Origin: SLSG01 sp964477035
GTDB lineage: Bacteria; Bacteroidota; Bacteroidia; Bacteroidales; UBA7960
Length of the DNA stretch: 64,000 bases
Assembly (NCBI GenBank): GCA_964477035.1
Contig: CAYZCW010000013.1
Location: 8,746-72,745, forward strand
Direction: 5' to 3'
This document shows, piece by piece, positions 25,497 to 34,981 of the stretch. Positions within the stretch are counted from its first letter, which is position 1. Every line of letters starts with the position of its first letter. A model generated the notes under the pieces. That model was not told the origin of the DNA and searched no databases. It saw only the letters and a program-made list of their open reading frames with translations. The position numbers and the translations under genes are program-made.

Positions 25497-27875
25497 ATGA
25501 AGCAGGACCATTTTCAAGAGGAAAGCATCGACCTGAAGAAACTGTTTTTCAAATACCTCCCCTACTGGTATGTGTTTGCCATCTGCCTGTTTGTGGCGGT
25601 GGCGGCCGCCCACCTGTACAACCGCTATTCGGAGCCGGTCTACCGGGTGAAGTCCACCGTGCTCATACGCGAAGACCGCAATATCCTGCCCTTTCTGGGC
25701 GAGCTGGACGTGTTTTCGTCCCGCAGCAACTGGTTCAACGAAACGGCCATTTTATCGTCCTACTCCCTGGTGGACAGCGTGATCCGGTCGATGGACCTGG
25801 GGGTGTCGTACTACGCCACCAGCCGCTACCTGGGCTCCATGCTGAAACGGGAGGTTTACCACCATGCCCCGTTCCGGGTGGTGTGGGACAAGGAACATCC
25901 GCAGCCCTTTGATGAGGCCTTCATGGTGACCATGGTCGATGCCAACACCTACCGCCTGGAGGCCCGCACGGGCAACAACGGACTGTTCCGGGAATCCACC
26001 CTGCTGTCCTACGGGGAGGAACTGAGCGGGGAAGAACATTCCTTTTACCTGGAGCTGCGCATGCCGTTCGACCCGCAGGAGCATCCCGGCAGCACCTTCC
26101 TGTTCTCCATCCACGACCCCACCCGGATCGCCGACAGGTACCTTTCCGGGCTGAGCGTCGATCCCATGGGACAGGGGTTCTCCATCGTGGAGGTCACCTT
26201 CGAGGCCACGCACCTGCAGCGGGCCCTGGACTTTATCAACACCCTGACAAGCACCTATATCCAGCAGGGGCTGAACGAGAAGAACCAGACCGCCCGTAAC
26301 ACCATTTATTTTATTGACGAACAGATCGCCATCACCACCGACAGCCTGTTTCTGGCCGAAAGCAACCTGCAGGACTTCCGGCAGCAGCACCAGCTCATGG
26401 ACGTCAGCTTCCTGGCCAACCAGTTGCTCACCGAGCTGCAGACCCTGGACAAGCAACGGGCCGTGGAGAATGTGAAGCGGCAGTACTACGACTACCTGCT
26501 GGAGTACGTGCGTGAGGAAAAAGACTTCAGCGAGGTATTCGGTCCCTCGGCCCTGGGCATCGACGACCCCGTGCTGAACAACCTGTTGGTCGAACTGAGC
26601 AAGCTGCACGCCGAGCGGGCCCGCCTGCAGCTGACCACCACCGGGCTGAGCCCGAGCATCCAGACGATCGACCTGAACATCATGCAGGCGAAGCGCTCGC
26701 TCGAAGAAAACATCACCAGCATCAAGGCCGCCTCCGACATCATGATCCGCGACCTGAACAGCCGCATCCGCCAGATCGAACGGCGCATCAACGAGCTGCC
26801 CCAGACCGAGCGGGAGCTGATCAGCATCCAGCGCATGTTCAACCTGAACGATGCCACCTACAACTTCCTGCTCGAAAAGCGGGCCGAGGCAGGCATCGCC
26901 CTGGCATCCAACATCCCCGACCACAAGATCGTGGACCCAGCCCGTTTCATCGGGGCCGTGGCCCCCAAGCGCACCCTGAACTACGCCATCGCGCTGGTCC
27001 TCGGACTGGCCCTGCCTTTCTCCTTCCTGCTGCTGCGCGACTTCTTCAACACCCGCATCATCGACAAGCAGGAGGTGACCGACGCGCTGGACCTGCCTAT
27101 TCTGGGGGTCATCCCGCACCATGACTACAGCAGGCGCAAGCAGGAGGTGAACCTGGTGGTGTTCGACTACCCCCGCTCGCCCATCCTGGAAGCCTTCCGC
27201 ACCATGCGTTCCAACCTGCAGTTCTTTGCCACGGAGGAGAAGAGCAAGATCATCGTGGTGACTTCCACCCGCTCCATGGAAGGCAAGACCTTCACCGCGA
27301 TCAACCTGGCCTCGGCCATCGCCCTCTCGGGCAAGCGCACCGTGCTGCTCGGGGGCGACATGCGCAAGCCCAAGATATTCAACGACTTCAAACTCCCTCG
27401 CGAGCCGGGATTGTCGAATTACCTGATCGGGAAAAGCAGCCTGGAGGACATCCTGCAGCCCGCCACCCAGGACCCCCACCTGTTTGTCATCGCCTCCGGG
27501 CCGGTGCCCCCCAACCCGGCAGAGCTGCTGGAAGGGCCGGCCATGCTTAAATTGCTCGAGGCGCTGAAGAACCAGTTCGATTACATCGTGGTCGACACCC
27601 CGCCCCTGGGGCTGGTGTCGGACGGCCAGGCCCTGCTTCGCGTGGCAGACCTGGGCCTCTTCGTGATCCGCCAGCGCTTCACCCACCGCTCCGCCCTGGA
27701 TTTCATCCGGGACATGTCGCAGAAGGTCAAGACCAAAAACCTCTGCGTGGAGATCAACGATGTGAAGATGAGCAAGCTGGGTTACGGCTATGGCGCGGGC
27801 TATGGCTATGGCTATGGCTACGGGCAGGGCTATTACGGGGAGGAGGATCCGGCCGGTGACAAAACCGGGAAGTAA
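25497..27875 (+). CDS. Exopolysaccharide chain-length/tyrosine kinase (Wzc family)
   Basis: 792 residues. Topology: cytoplasmic start, TM1 (YWYVFAICLFVAVAAAHLYN), a large periplasmic Wzz-type domain with coiled coils, then TM2 at about residues 497-520 (NYAIALVLGLALPFSFLLL). The C-terminal BY-kinase domain has Walker A SMEGKTFTAINLA at about residue 595, Walker A' LLGGDMRKPK and Walker B YIVVDTPPLGLVSD. The tail is a Tyr/Gly cluster (GYGYGAGYGYGYGYGQGYY), the expected autophosphorylation site. It acts with the preceding Wza to control polymer length and export. Confidence 0.94.
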   Translation: MKQDHFQEESIDLKKLFFKYLPYWYVFAICLFVAVAAAHLYNRYSEPVYRVKSTVLIREDRNILPFLGELDVFSSRSNWFNETAILSSYSLVDSVIRSMDLGVSYYATSRYLGSMLKREVYHHAPFRVVWDKEHPQPFDEAFMVTMVDANTYRLEARTGNNGLFRESTLLSYGEELSGEEHSFYLELRMPFDPQEHPGSTFLFSIHDPTRIADRYLSGLSVDPMGQGFSIVEVTFEATHLQRALDFINTLTSTYIQQGLNEKNQTARNTIYFIDEQIAITTDSLFLAESNLQDFRQQHQLMDVSFLANQLLTELQTLDKQRAVENVKRQYYDYLLEYVREEKDFSEVFGPSALGIDDPVLNNLLVELSKLHAERARLQLTTTGLSPSIQTIDLNIMQAKRSLEENITSIKAASDIMIRDLNSRIRQIERRINELPQTERELISIQRMFNLNDATYNFLLEKRAEAGIALASNIPDHKIVDPARFIGAVAPKRTLNYAIALVLGLALPFSFLLLRDFFNTRIIDKQEVTDALDLPILGVIPHHDYSRRKQEVNLVVFDYPRSPILEAFRTMRSNLQFFATEEKSKIIVVTSTRSMEGKTFTAINLASAIALSGKRTVLLGGDMRKPKIFNDFKLPREPGLSNYLIGKSSLEDILQPATQDPHLFVIASGPVPPNPAELLEGPAMLKLLEALKNQFDYIVVDTPPLGLVSDGQALLRVADLGLFVIRQRFTHRSALDFIRDMSQKVKTKNLCVEINDVKMSKLGYGYGAGYGYGYGYGQGYYGEEDPAGDKTGK

Positions 27876-28034
27876 GAAGTCCGTGACCCGGCTTCGGGGC
27901 CGGGGAAATCCTTAAGGCCGGCGGCCAGCCCGGGAAGTAGCAGACCACAGGATCCGCCCCCGCGGGCAGACAGGGAGCACCCCGGCCGGCGGCAAGGCTT
28001 GAAATCCGGAAGCAGGCGGGAGCCTGCCGGGCGG

Positions 28035-28050
28035 TCTTCGAAAACGAAGA
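28035..28050 (+). promoter_or_regulatory. UAS dyad, copy A (proposed activator site)
   Basis: TCTTCGAAAACGAAGA is a perfect inverted repeat (TCTTCG/CGAAGA around AAAA), identical to the site at 40608. Its last base is 66 bases before the -24 GG at 28116. Confidence 0.75.
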
Positions 28051-28114
28051 AGCCTTCAGGATACGTGTTTTCCGAAATCAACGAATCCCCTGTTCTTGTG
28101 CATATTAACCAGGG

Positions 28115-28130
28115 CGGTGTGGTTTTTGCA
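28115..28130 (+). promoter_or_regulatory. Sigma-54-type promoter A
   Basis: CGGTGTGGTTTTTGCA has GG (28116-28117), ten bases, then GC (28128-28129). The -12 half TTTGCA is ideal; the -24 half is weaker than the TGGCAC consensus. The expected start, near 28141, gives a leader of about 100 bases. Confidence 0.6.
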
Positions 28131-28239
28131 AACCCATTGGGGAAGGAATCCGTATAATAGTTATATTTACGTAAGCTTTCAAAGCCTGCGGGTGGACTGC
28201 GGCCTTGATTGGCCGACGGAGGGCTTCCCGGACCACGGC

Positions 28240-31200
28240 ATGTCTATGGCTAAAAACATATTGCATACCAAATACATCTTCCGGAGCCGGTCACACGACG
28301 GCCCCGGCCCCGCCGGCCGGCGTAGGCCCCTGCTGTGGGTGGCCCTGTTTTGTCTGTGGGGATGGCCCCTTTTCGGACAGGCACAGCAGGTTTCCGAGAC
28401 CTTCACCACATACGGCACCTTTACGGTCCCTTCGGGCGTGACCGAGATCATTGTAGAGGTTTGGGGCGGAGGCGGCGGCGGGGCTTCCGGCAATGGCGGC
28501 CGCGGCGGAGGCGGCGGTGGGGCCTATGCGCGCAGCACCCTCACCGGGCTGACGGCCGGGACCAGCTACTCCTTTACTGTTGGCACCGGGGGCGGTCCGG
28601 GATCGGCCGGGGGCGCTTCCACCTTCGGCAACAACCTGGTCCGTGCCGATGGCGGCAGGGCCGGCAGCGGAAGCAGCGGGGGCGCCGGTGGCAGCGGGGG
28701 AACCGGACAGGTGGTCTACCCCGGTGGCAACGGGGCGAACGCCAGCGGCAACGTCGGAGGCGGGGGCGGCTCCTCGGCCGGATCCGGTGAAGCCGGAAGG
28801 AACGCCAACGCCCATGTCGGCGGGATCGCTCCCCCCGGGGGCGGCAACGGCGGCAGCATCCTCAGTGAAGGCAACAACAGCGGCGGAGCACCGGGCTCCT
28901 CACCCGGGGGCGGAGGCGCCGGGAAAAATGGTCCGGGCGGAGGTGGCACCCCGGGCAGCGGGGCACCGGGAAGGATCGTGGTCACCTATGTGCTGGGGAC
29001 CACCTATTCCCTTTCTGGAACCATCACCGATGCCCAGGGGCAGCCGGTGGAGGGGGTCAGCCTGCAGGTTTCGGGCGGCTATCCCGATGTCATCACCGAT
29101 GCTTCGGGACAATACCTGGTGGCGGGAATCCCCGCAGGAGGGCAGAACATCACCCTTGTCCCCGGCCTCCCCGGCTTTTCCTTTGAACCGGCCAGCCGCA
29201 CCATCCCCGGACCCCTGTCGGAGAACCTTTCCGGCCTCGATTTCACCGCGCTGGAATCCACCGTGACCTACAGCATTGCCGGTACCGTACAGAACGAAGA
29301 CGGCACCCCCAGGTCCGGGGCGGTGATCTCCGTGACGGGCATGGGCAACCCCCCGGGTCCGGCCACCACCAATGCCTCCGGCCAGTATTTGCTGGAGGGG
29401 ATCCCTGAGGGAGCCAGCCTCACCCTGACGCCCTCCTACAGCAGTTTTGATTTTTCGCCCCCCTACGTGATCGAGTCCAACATACAGCAAGACCTGACCG
29501 GCAGGGACTTCATCGCCCTGGATCCGTCCAACCGTTTCATCACGGGCACCATCCTCGATGAATCGGGGCAGGCCGTGGAAGGCGTGACGGTCACGGCCAG
29601 CGGGGATTACAACCAGGCCGTTTCCACCAACAGCTCGGGAGCCTATGTCATCACCGGGATGGGCAGCGGGGGACTGACCATCCGGATCACCCCATCCTTT
29701 TCCGGGTATGCTTTTTCGCCAGTCCAGCGAACGGTCGATTACCACCATAACAGCAACCCGAGAATCCATGGGCAGGACTTTACGGCCATCTCAGAAGATG
29801 CGGGAGGCCCTTTTTACAGCCGGCAATCAGGGGCCTGGGAGGAGCCATCCACCTGGTCCCGCACCGGCCATGACGGAACGCCTGCTGCGCGCACTCCCGA
29901 ACCCAACGACCCGGTGTATGTGGGCAGCAGCCATGTGGTGGCCCTGAACGGCAGCACCACCACCAACGAAGGCATCACCGTGTATGACGGAGGGACCCTT
30001 TCCATGGGAGCCCATGTGGTGGCGGGTCCGGGGAGCTTTTCCCTGGCGAGCGACGGGGTCCTCCAGATCGGCGCCCCCGGCGGCATCAGCCAGGCCGGCT
30101 CTTCCGGCAACGTACAGACCGCCGGCAGGCATTTCAGCGGCCAGGCCACCTATGTGTACAACGGCAGCCAGCCGCAGCTGACCGGCACGGCCCTGCCTGA
30201 AACGGTCCATCATCTGACCATCGACAACGCCCAGGGCGTGACGGCCCTCTCCGGCCACCGGATCACCGGCCTGCTCTCCCTGCAGGAAGGCCTGCTGAGC
30301 CTGCCTCCCGGGGCCAGCCTGGCGGCCTCCCAGGTTGTCCGCAACGCAGGAAACCTGCGCATGCAGGTGGCGCTGTCCGGCAGCCAGGGCTGGCGCATGA
30401 TCTCCTCTCCCGTACAAACCACGTTCGCTGACCTCTTCAGCGGCGGGTTCGTCACCCAGGGGTTTGATGGCAGCCAGTTCCCTGCCCTGCAGCCCAATGT
30501 GTTGTGGTTCGATGAGTCGCATGCCGGCACCACCAACGAGGCCTGGCGCACCCCGGCGTCCCTGTCGGACCCGGTGCCGGGCGGCAAGGGATATTTTTTC
30601 TTTGTCTTTGACGGGGCCGGGATGCCCGGCGGCGGCAGCTATTCCGACGCCCTGCCCCGGGTCATGGACGCCACGGGAGCGGAACACGCGGAAGGAAGCA
30701 GTTCCTTCGATTTCGGGCTGACCTTCAATCCCCGCGAGGCGGGTGTCAGCGACAGCAACAGCGAGATCATGGAGTTGAACCAGGGGTGGAACCTGGTTGC
30801 CAACCCGTCCACTGCCTCGGTCGACTGGGACGCTTCGGGCGGATGGGACAAATCGGGCATCGGCAACACCATCTATGTCTGGGATCCCGGCATGGGGGAT
30901 TACCTCGTTTACAACGGCTTTACCGGCAGCGGCACCTCCTTCATCGCCCCCTTCCAGGCATTCTGGGTCAGGGCGGAGGCCCCCGCCCCGGTGCTGCGGA
31001 TGCACCCGGCGGCCAAGGGGCTGGGGGGAAGCCTTCAAGGCAAACAGCAGGACACCTCCCTGGAGGCGCATGACCCAGCCATCCTCCGCATGGAGCTGCG
31101 CAAAGACAGCCTGCTGGCCATCGCCCGGTTCACCTTCACGGAACAGGGACAACCGGGGGAAGACCCCTGGGATGCCTACCGCCTGCAGCCACTGGGAGAC

Positions 31201-31986
31201 ACCTTCCTGAAGCTCTACACGATCAGCCCGGCGACCAGCCTGCCGCTGGTGATCAACAACCTGCCGAAGGAACTGGACCAGACAGTGACCCTGCCCTTGT
31301 ATGTGGGCGGACAGGCCGGTCCACAGGCCCCCATAAGCGGACAGTACCTGCTTGAATGGCACCAACTGGAGGCCTTGCCCGAAGAATGGACCCTCACCCT
31401 GATGGACCATGAGCTGAAGACGGCCACCTCCATGAAGAAGCATGCCGGCTATGCCTTCGACATCGCACCCGGGGCTCCGTACAACCAGCCCACGGCACAG
31501 ATCACCGGGACCGCCGCGGCAGGCACGGTCCATCTGCAGGGAGGCGGGGCGAAGGCCGCATTTCCATCCGACGGAAACAAGGAATCCCAACCGGCGCCCC
31601 GACTGCCCCTGCACGTGATGGCAAAGGCCGGCCCGGTGGCCAAGGCGTCTCCCCACGCCCCTCGTTTCACGGTGGTGATCAACCCCCATGGCACGGAAGC
31701 GGAAGAACCGGAATACATTCCCCACGAGGCGCAGTTGCAGCCCAATTTTCCCAACCCGTTCGCGTACGGAACGACCCTGCGTTTCAGCCTGCCTGAGGCG
31801 CAGCAGGTCAGCCTGGAGGTGTTCGACCTGCAGGGACGCAGGGTGGCCCGGCTGGCCGACGGGGTCTATGAGGCTGGCACCACCACTGTGGAGTGGACCC
31901 CCAACCGCCTGCCGGGCGGCATCTACATCGCCGTGATGCGCACCCCCGGCAGGGTGGAGACCGTGAAGATGTCCCTGCTGAGATAG
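28240..31986 (+). CDS. Glycine-rich T9SS-secreted surface protein with three carboxypeptidase-regulatory-like repeats
   Basis: 1248 residues from MSMAKNILHTK; the frame is open another 48 codons upstream, but that part overlaps the sigma-54 promoter. A long basic start precedes the hydrophobic signal (LLWVALFCLWGWPLFGQAQ). About residues 70-240 are a Gly-rich domain (VWGGGGGGASGNGG and similar). Three Ig-like carboxypeptidase-regulatory repeats follow, each with SGTITDAQGQPVEGV or a close variant. Next comes a T9SS-type central region and, in the last 85 residues (FPNPFAYGTTLRFSLPE; VFDLQGRRVARL), a sorting domain. Its promoter shares the dyad/sigma-54 arrangement with the pilin-like genes, so it is probably produced under the same condition, perhaps as a matrix or adhesion protein. 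Confidence 0.87.
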   Translation: MSMAKNILHTKYIFRSRSHDGPGPAGRRRPLLWVALFCLWGWPLFGQAQQVSETFTTYGTFTVPSGVTEIIVEVWGGGGGGASGNGGRGGGGGGAYARSTLTGLTAGTSYSFTVGTGGGPGSAGGASTFGNNLVRADGGRAGSGSSGGAGGSGGTGQVVYPGGNGANASGNVGGGGGSSAGSGEAGRNANAHVGGIAPPGGGNGGSILSEGNNSGGAPGSSPGGGGAGKNGPGGGGTPGSGAPGRIVVTYVLGTTYSLSGTITDAQGQPVEGVSLQVSGGYPDVITDASGQYLVAGIPAGGQNITLVPGLPGFSFEPASRTIPGPLSENLSGLDFTALESTVTYSIAGTVQNEDGTPRSGAVISVTGMGNPPGPATTNASGQYLLEGIPEGASLTLTPSYSSFDFSPPYVIESNIQQDLTGRDFIALDPSNRFITGTILDESGQAVEGVTVTASGDYNQAVSTNSSGAYVITGMGSGGLTIRITPSFSGYAFSPVQRTVDYHHNSNPRIHGQDFTAISEDAGGPFYSRQSGAWEEPSTWSRTGHDGTPAARTPEPNDPVYVGSSHVVALNGSTTTNEGITVYDGGTLSMGAHVVAGPGSFSLASDGVLQIGAPGGISQAGSSGNVQTAGRHFSGQATYVYNGSQPQLTGTALPETVHHLTIDNAQGVTALSGHRITGLLSLQEGLLSLPPGASLAASQVVRNAGNLRMQVALSGSQGWRMISSPVQTTFADLFSGGFVTQGFDGSQFPALQPNVLWFDESHAGTTNEAWRTPASLSDPVPGGKGYFFFVFDGAGMPGGGSYSDALPRVMDATGAEHAEGSSSFDFGLTFNPREAGVSDSNSEIMELNQGWNLVANPSTASVDWDASGGWDKSGIGNTIYVWDPGMGDYLVYNGFTGSGTSFIAPFQAFWVRAEAPAPVLRMHPAAKGLGGSLQGKQQDTSLEAHDPAILRMELRKDSLLAIARFTFTEQGQPGEDPWDAYRLQPLGDTFLKLYTISPATSLPLVINNLPKELDQTVTLPLYVGGQAGPQAPISGQYLLEWHQLEALPEEWTLTLMDHELKTATSMKKHAGYAFDIAPGAPYNQPTAQITGTAAAGTVHLQGGGAKAAFPSDGNKESQPAPRLPLHVMAKAGPVAKASPHAPRFTVVINPHGTEAEEPEYIPHEAQLQPNFPNPFAYGTTLRFSLPEAQQVSLEVFDLQGRRVARLADGVYEAGTTTVEWTPNRLPGGIYIAVMRTPGRVETVKMSLLR

Positions 31987-32069
31987 GGGCCATGGGAGTC
32001 TTCGCGAAACCCTGAACGGGCCCCGGCCCGGGATTGGAATGAAAGACCGGCAGCCCCCCGGAAAATGGC

Positions 32070-32085
32070 CCTTCAAAAACGAAGA
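32070..32085 (+). promoter_or_regulatory. UAS dyad, copy B
   Basis: CCTTCAAAAACGAAGA differs from the perfect dyad at two positions. Its last base is 66 bases before the -24 GG at 32151, the same spacing as the other copies. Confidence 0.7.
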
Positions 32086-32149
32086 ATCCGCACCAGCACC
32101 CGGCAGGATTGTCATTGCATCAGGCTCATAATATGAATTTTAAAACTAC

Positions 32150-32165
32150 TGGCATACGAATTGCG
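32150..32165 (+). promoter_or_regulatory. Sigma-54-type promoter B
   Basis: TGGCATACGAATTGCG has GG at 32151-32152, ten bases, and GC at 32163-32164, close to the TGGCAC-N5-TTGC consensus. It lies 82 bases before the CheY-like ATG. Confidence 0.72.
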
Positions 32166-32189
32166 TTTAATTATGGCACATGTTGCCTC

Positions 32190-32205
32190 CTTTCGAAAAC
32201 GAGGA
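32190..32205 (+). promoter_or_regulatory. Extra dyad-like site downstream of promoter B
   Basis: CTTTCGAAAACGAGGA shares the TTCGAAAACGA core of the UAS dyad but lies about 15-30 bases downstream of the predicted start of promoter B, with no sigma-54 box 66 bases further on. It might be a negative feedback site. Confidence 0.4.
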
Positions 32206-32246
32206 ATCTTCTCCATTTCTGAAGGGAGCCAAAAGCCCGGCAGATC

Positions 32247-32633
32247 ATGAAAAAGAAAGTACTGCTCATCGACGACATCAAAGAGTTCCGCGCACTGGTC
32301 AAGTTGTTTTTGTCGGAAAAGTTTGACGTCACCACGGCCCAGGACGGCATGGAAGCCCTGGCCTATCTGGAACACGGACTCATCCCCGATGCCATCGTCA
32401 CGGACCTGATGATGCCCCGCCTGGACGGATTTCAGTTGATATCCCGTCTGAAAAACGACGCCAAATACAAGAACATCCCGGTCATCGTGCTGTCCAACAT
32501 CGACCGCCACAAAGACAGGGAGGCCCTCAGCGCCTCCGGGATTTCCGGCTACATCATCAAACCATTCAGTCCGGACGAGCTCAAGGAAGGCCTGGAGCAG
32601 ATGCTCACCCGGGCCCTCGTTTTCGGAAGCTGA
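32247..32633 (+). CDS. Single-domain response regulator (CheY-like)
   Basis: 128 residues made only of a receiver domain: acidic pair DD (residues 9-10), phospho-acceptor Asp in VTDLMMPRLDG at about residue 53, Thr/Ser switch VLSN, and the conserved Lys in YIIKPFSPDEL. With no output domain, it must act by protein contact or as a phosphate shuttle or sink. Its own promoter is of the dyad/sigma-54 type, and it precedes the kinase genes, so a feedback or phosphorelay role in this pathway is likely. A terminator separates it from the next gene. Confidence 0.93.
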   Translation: MKKKVLLIDDIKEFRALVKLFLSEKFDVTTAQDGMEALAYLEHGLIPDAIVTDLMMPRLDGFQLISRLKNDAKYKNIPVIVLSNIDRHKDREALSASGISGYIIKPFSPDELKEGLEQMLTRALVFGS

Positions 32634-32665
32634 AAAACCGGCCCCAGCAGTCCATTGATCTTGAC

Positions 32666-32697
32666 AAAGCTTCCCGGACAGGGAGGCTTTTTTTTTG
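32666..32697 (+). terminator. Rho-independent terminator after the CheY-like gene
   Basis: AAAGCTTCCC pairs with GGGAGGCTTT (one G-T pair) across a short loop and is followed by a run of T. Confidence 0.8.
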
Positions 32698-32710
32698 CCG
32701 GTTCAAGCCC

Positions 32711-32718
32711 TATATTTG
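32711..32718 (+). promoter_or_regulatory. -7 box for the 7TM histidine kinase
   Basis: TATATTTG, a good match to TAnnTTTG, lies 20 bases before the kinase ATG. The -33 region is a T-tract rather than TTTG. Confidence 0.5.
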
Positions 32719-32738
32719 CCTAACCATTTTTTTGCCCC

Positions 32739-34973
32739 ATGGCTTTACTTCAAGTCCTTACCCCGACCTCCCTGGCTTTCGTCATCATGCAGTTTACCGT
32801 GGGTGCCTTCATGCTGCTGCTGGCCCTGTTTGCATTCCGCAAACCCAGGCACAGCGGGACCAGGGCCTATGCCTGGCTCTGCATCGCCATCAGCATCTAC
32901 GCCACCTTCTACGGACTGGAAGTCATCAGCCACGACCTGGAAGCGGCCCTGTTCTGGAGCCGGCTGCAATACATCGGCATTGCTTCCATCCCGGCGCTGG
33001 CACTGGTTTTCGGTCTGCAGTTCACCGGCCTGGGCTACCAGTTGCGTCAATGGCGGGCGGTCGTGCCCTGGATCATTCCGGCCACCACCCTGGTGCTGAA
33101 GTTCACCGACGAAGCCCACGGCCTGATTTATCAGCAGGTTTCCGCGACCCAGGCATTCGGGCTCCTGGTCCTGGACATCGTCCCGGGCATGTGGTACTGG
33201 GTCCAGGTGGCTTACATCAACCTGGTCATGCTGGTGGTGGTGGCCCTGATGATCCGCCACCTGATATTCGCCACCACCCCGTTTCGCGTGCAGGCCGTGA
33301 TCCTGCTGACGGCCTCCCTGGCTCCCTGGTTCGGGCACCTGTTCTATCTGACGGGGGGCAGCTACCTGGGGCTTGACCTCTCCCCCGTTTTTTTCTCCCT
33401 GTTCGGAGCCCTTGTGGCCATCGGCATCTACCGTTACGGCTTGTTCGATCTGGTACCCATCGCCCGGGAGCATGTGTTTGAAAACCTGCACGATGCCATG
33501 GTGGTGACCGACACCAGCCGCCGGGTGATCGATTTCAATGCGCAGGGGGCGCAACTGTTCGGAGAAACAAACCACCAGGCCTCGGGGATGCCTGCCGCCC
33601 TTTTTTTTCAGGCCCATCCGATGGTGAACGAGTTCCTGAACTCAGACAAGGACAAGGAAGTCCTGTCCATGAAGGGAAAAGCCATGCCCTCCCGGCCGCA
33701 AGGGGAAGATGCGGCCACCTATATCATGGAAAAAAGCCCCGTTTACAGCAACCGCCACAAGCTGCTGGGCTACATCCTGTCATTCAAGGACATCACGGAC
33801 CTGAAGCGGACCGAGGCAGCCCTGATCCGGGCCAAGCAACAGGCCGAACACGCCAACCGAGCCAAAAGTGAGTTCCTGGCCAATATGAGCCACGAGATCC
33901 GCACCCCGATGAACGCCATCCTGGGGTTCACCGAGGCCCTGTCCCACCGCCTGGAAAACCCTGCCCACAAAAAAATGATCGAATCGGTCTCCTCCAGCGG
34001 AAAGCTGCTCATGTCGCTGCTCAATGACATCCTGGATTTGTCCAAGATCGAGGCCGGACAGCTGGTGATCCGGCCCCAGTTCATCAGCCTGGCAACCATT
34101 GCCGGCGATATCCGGACCCTGTTCGAAGATGCCGCCGCGAAAAAAGGGCTGCGCCTGGAGGTGCGCCTTTCGGAAGACTTCCCCGACACACTCATGCTGG
34201 ATGAAATGCGCATCCGGCAGGTGTTTTTCAACCTGGTAGGCAATGCCGTCAAGTTTACCCACAAGGGCAGCATCCGGCTGGTCATCGACTACCGTCCGGA
34301 CTCCCTGCAAACCGGGGAGTTGCTGATCCGGGTGGAGGATACCGGCATCGGGATCGCCCCGGACCAGTTGAGTCGGATCTTCGATGCCTTCAACCAGCAA
34401 GAGGGCCAGCTGACCCGGGAGTATGGGGGCAGCGGGCTGGGGCTGTCCATCTCCCGGCGGCTGATCGAGAAGATGCACGGGGAGCTCACCGTGGAGAGCG
34501 AGCCGGGGAAAGGGTCCGTCTTCCGGGTAAGGATCCCACAAGTCATGCAGGGACCGGCCCCCACAGAAAAGGACAGCCGCACGGGCAGTGAAGCAGGGAC
34601 CGGCCCGGACAACGGGAAGGACGGGATGATGCCGGGAGACGGGGACGGCAGGGCAGTGCCGGAAGCCCCCGCGACGGTCCGCCGGCACGGCCCGGCTTCC
34701 GGAAAGGACAATCCGGAAAAACTGCCTGCCCTGCTTGCCCTGCTCAATGAAAACTTCCTGCCCGAATGGCAGAAAATTCAGAACCAGCTGGTGATCTTTA
34801 AGATCGAAGCCTTTTCTCAGCGTCTGGCCGAAACGGCGCGCCTTCACGAGTCGGAAAGCTTCGCGGCTTACGCAGCCCACCTGGATGGGCTGGCAGAGAA
34901 CCTGGAACTGGAGGAGCTGCGGGAGCAACTGGCCCGCTTTCCGGACCTGGTGGCAGGGCGGGATAGGTTTTAA
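32739..34973 (+). CDS. Membrane histidine kinase: 7TM sensor, PAS, HisKA, HATPase, degenerate Hpt-like tail
   Basis: 744 residues. Residues 1-225 hold about seven hydrophobic helices, like the histidine kinase N-terminal 7TM sensor. A PAS domain follows (AMVVTDTSRRVIDFNAQG). The HisKA box is FLANMSHEIRTPMNAILGF with the phospho-acceptor His at about residue 384. The ATPase domain has FFNLVGNAVKFT (N box), DTGIGIAP (G1) and GGSGLGLSIS (G2). After a low-complexity linker the last 85 residues form a helical tail (LLALLNENFLPEWQKIQNQL) that aligns with the tail of the kinase at 37701; it looks like an Hpt bundle but lacks the HxxKG phospho-acceptor. It probably feeds the adjacent NtrC-type regulator. 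Confidence 0.92.
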   Translation: MALLQVLTPTSLAFVIMQFTVGAFMLLLALFAFRKPRHSGTRAYAWLCIAISIYATFYGLEVISHDLEAALFWSRLQYIGIASIPALALVFGLQFTGLGYQLRQWRAVVPWIIPATTLVLKFTDEAHGLIYQQVSATQAFGLLVLDIVPGMWYWVQVAYINLVMLVVVALMIRHLIFATTPFRVQAVILLTASLAPWFGHLFYLTGGSYLGLDLSPVFFSLFGALVAIGIYRYGLFDLVPIAREHVFENLHDAMVVTDTSRRVIDFNAQGAQLFGETNHQASGMPAALFFQAHPMVNEFLNSDKDKEVLSMKGKAMPSRPQGEDAATYIMEKSPVYSNRHKLLGYILSFKDITDLKRTEAALIRAKQQAEHANRAKSEFLANMSHEIRTPMNAILGFTEALSHRLENPAHKKMIESVSSSGKLLMSLLNDILDLSKIEAGQLVIRPQFISLATIAGDIRTLFEDAAAKKGLRLEVRLSEDFPDTLMLDEMRIRQVFFNLVGNAVKFTHKGSIRLVIDYRPDSLQTGELLIRVEDTGIGIAPDQLSRIFDAFNQQEGQLTREYGGSGLGLSISRRLIEKMHGELTVESEPGKGSVFRVRIPQVMQGPAPTEKDSRTGSEAGTGPDNGKDGMMPGDGDGRAVPEAPATVRRHGPASGKDNPEKLPALLALLNENFLPEWQKIQNQLVIFKIEAFSQRLAETARLHESESFAAYAAHLDGLAENLELEELREQLARFPDLVAGRDRF

Positions 34974-34981
34974 TACGTAAA

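Larger units (their letters stand above)
27876..28239. other. Intergenic regulatory region upstream of the glycine-rich T9SS protein
   Basis: 364 bases. It contains the UAS dyad (28035-28050) and sigma-54-type promoter (28115-28130) listed separately. A weak alternative -7 box, TATATTTA, lies at 28162-28169. The first 150 bases are GC-rich with no gene seen. Confidence 0.6.
31987..32246. other. Intergenic regulatory region upstream of the CheY-like gene
   Basis: 260 bases with UAS dyad B, sigma-54-type promoter B and a further dyad-like copy at 32190-32205, each listed separately. Confidence 0.6.

Noticed and set aside
32190..32205. Second sigma-54 activation site for the CheY-like gene
   Set aside because: Counting 66 bases downstream leads into coding sequence without a -24/-12 box; I list it only as a possible feedback site.
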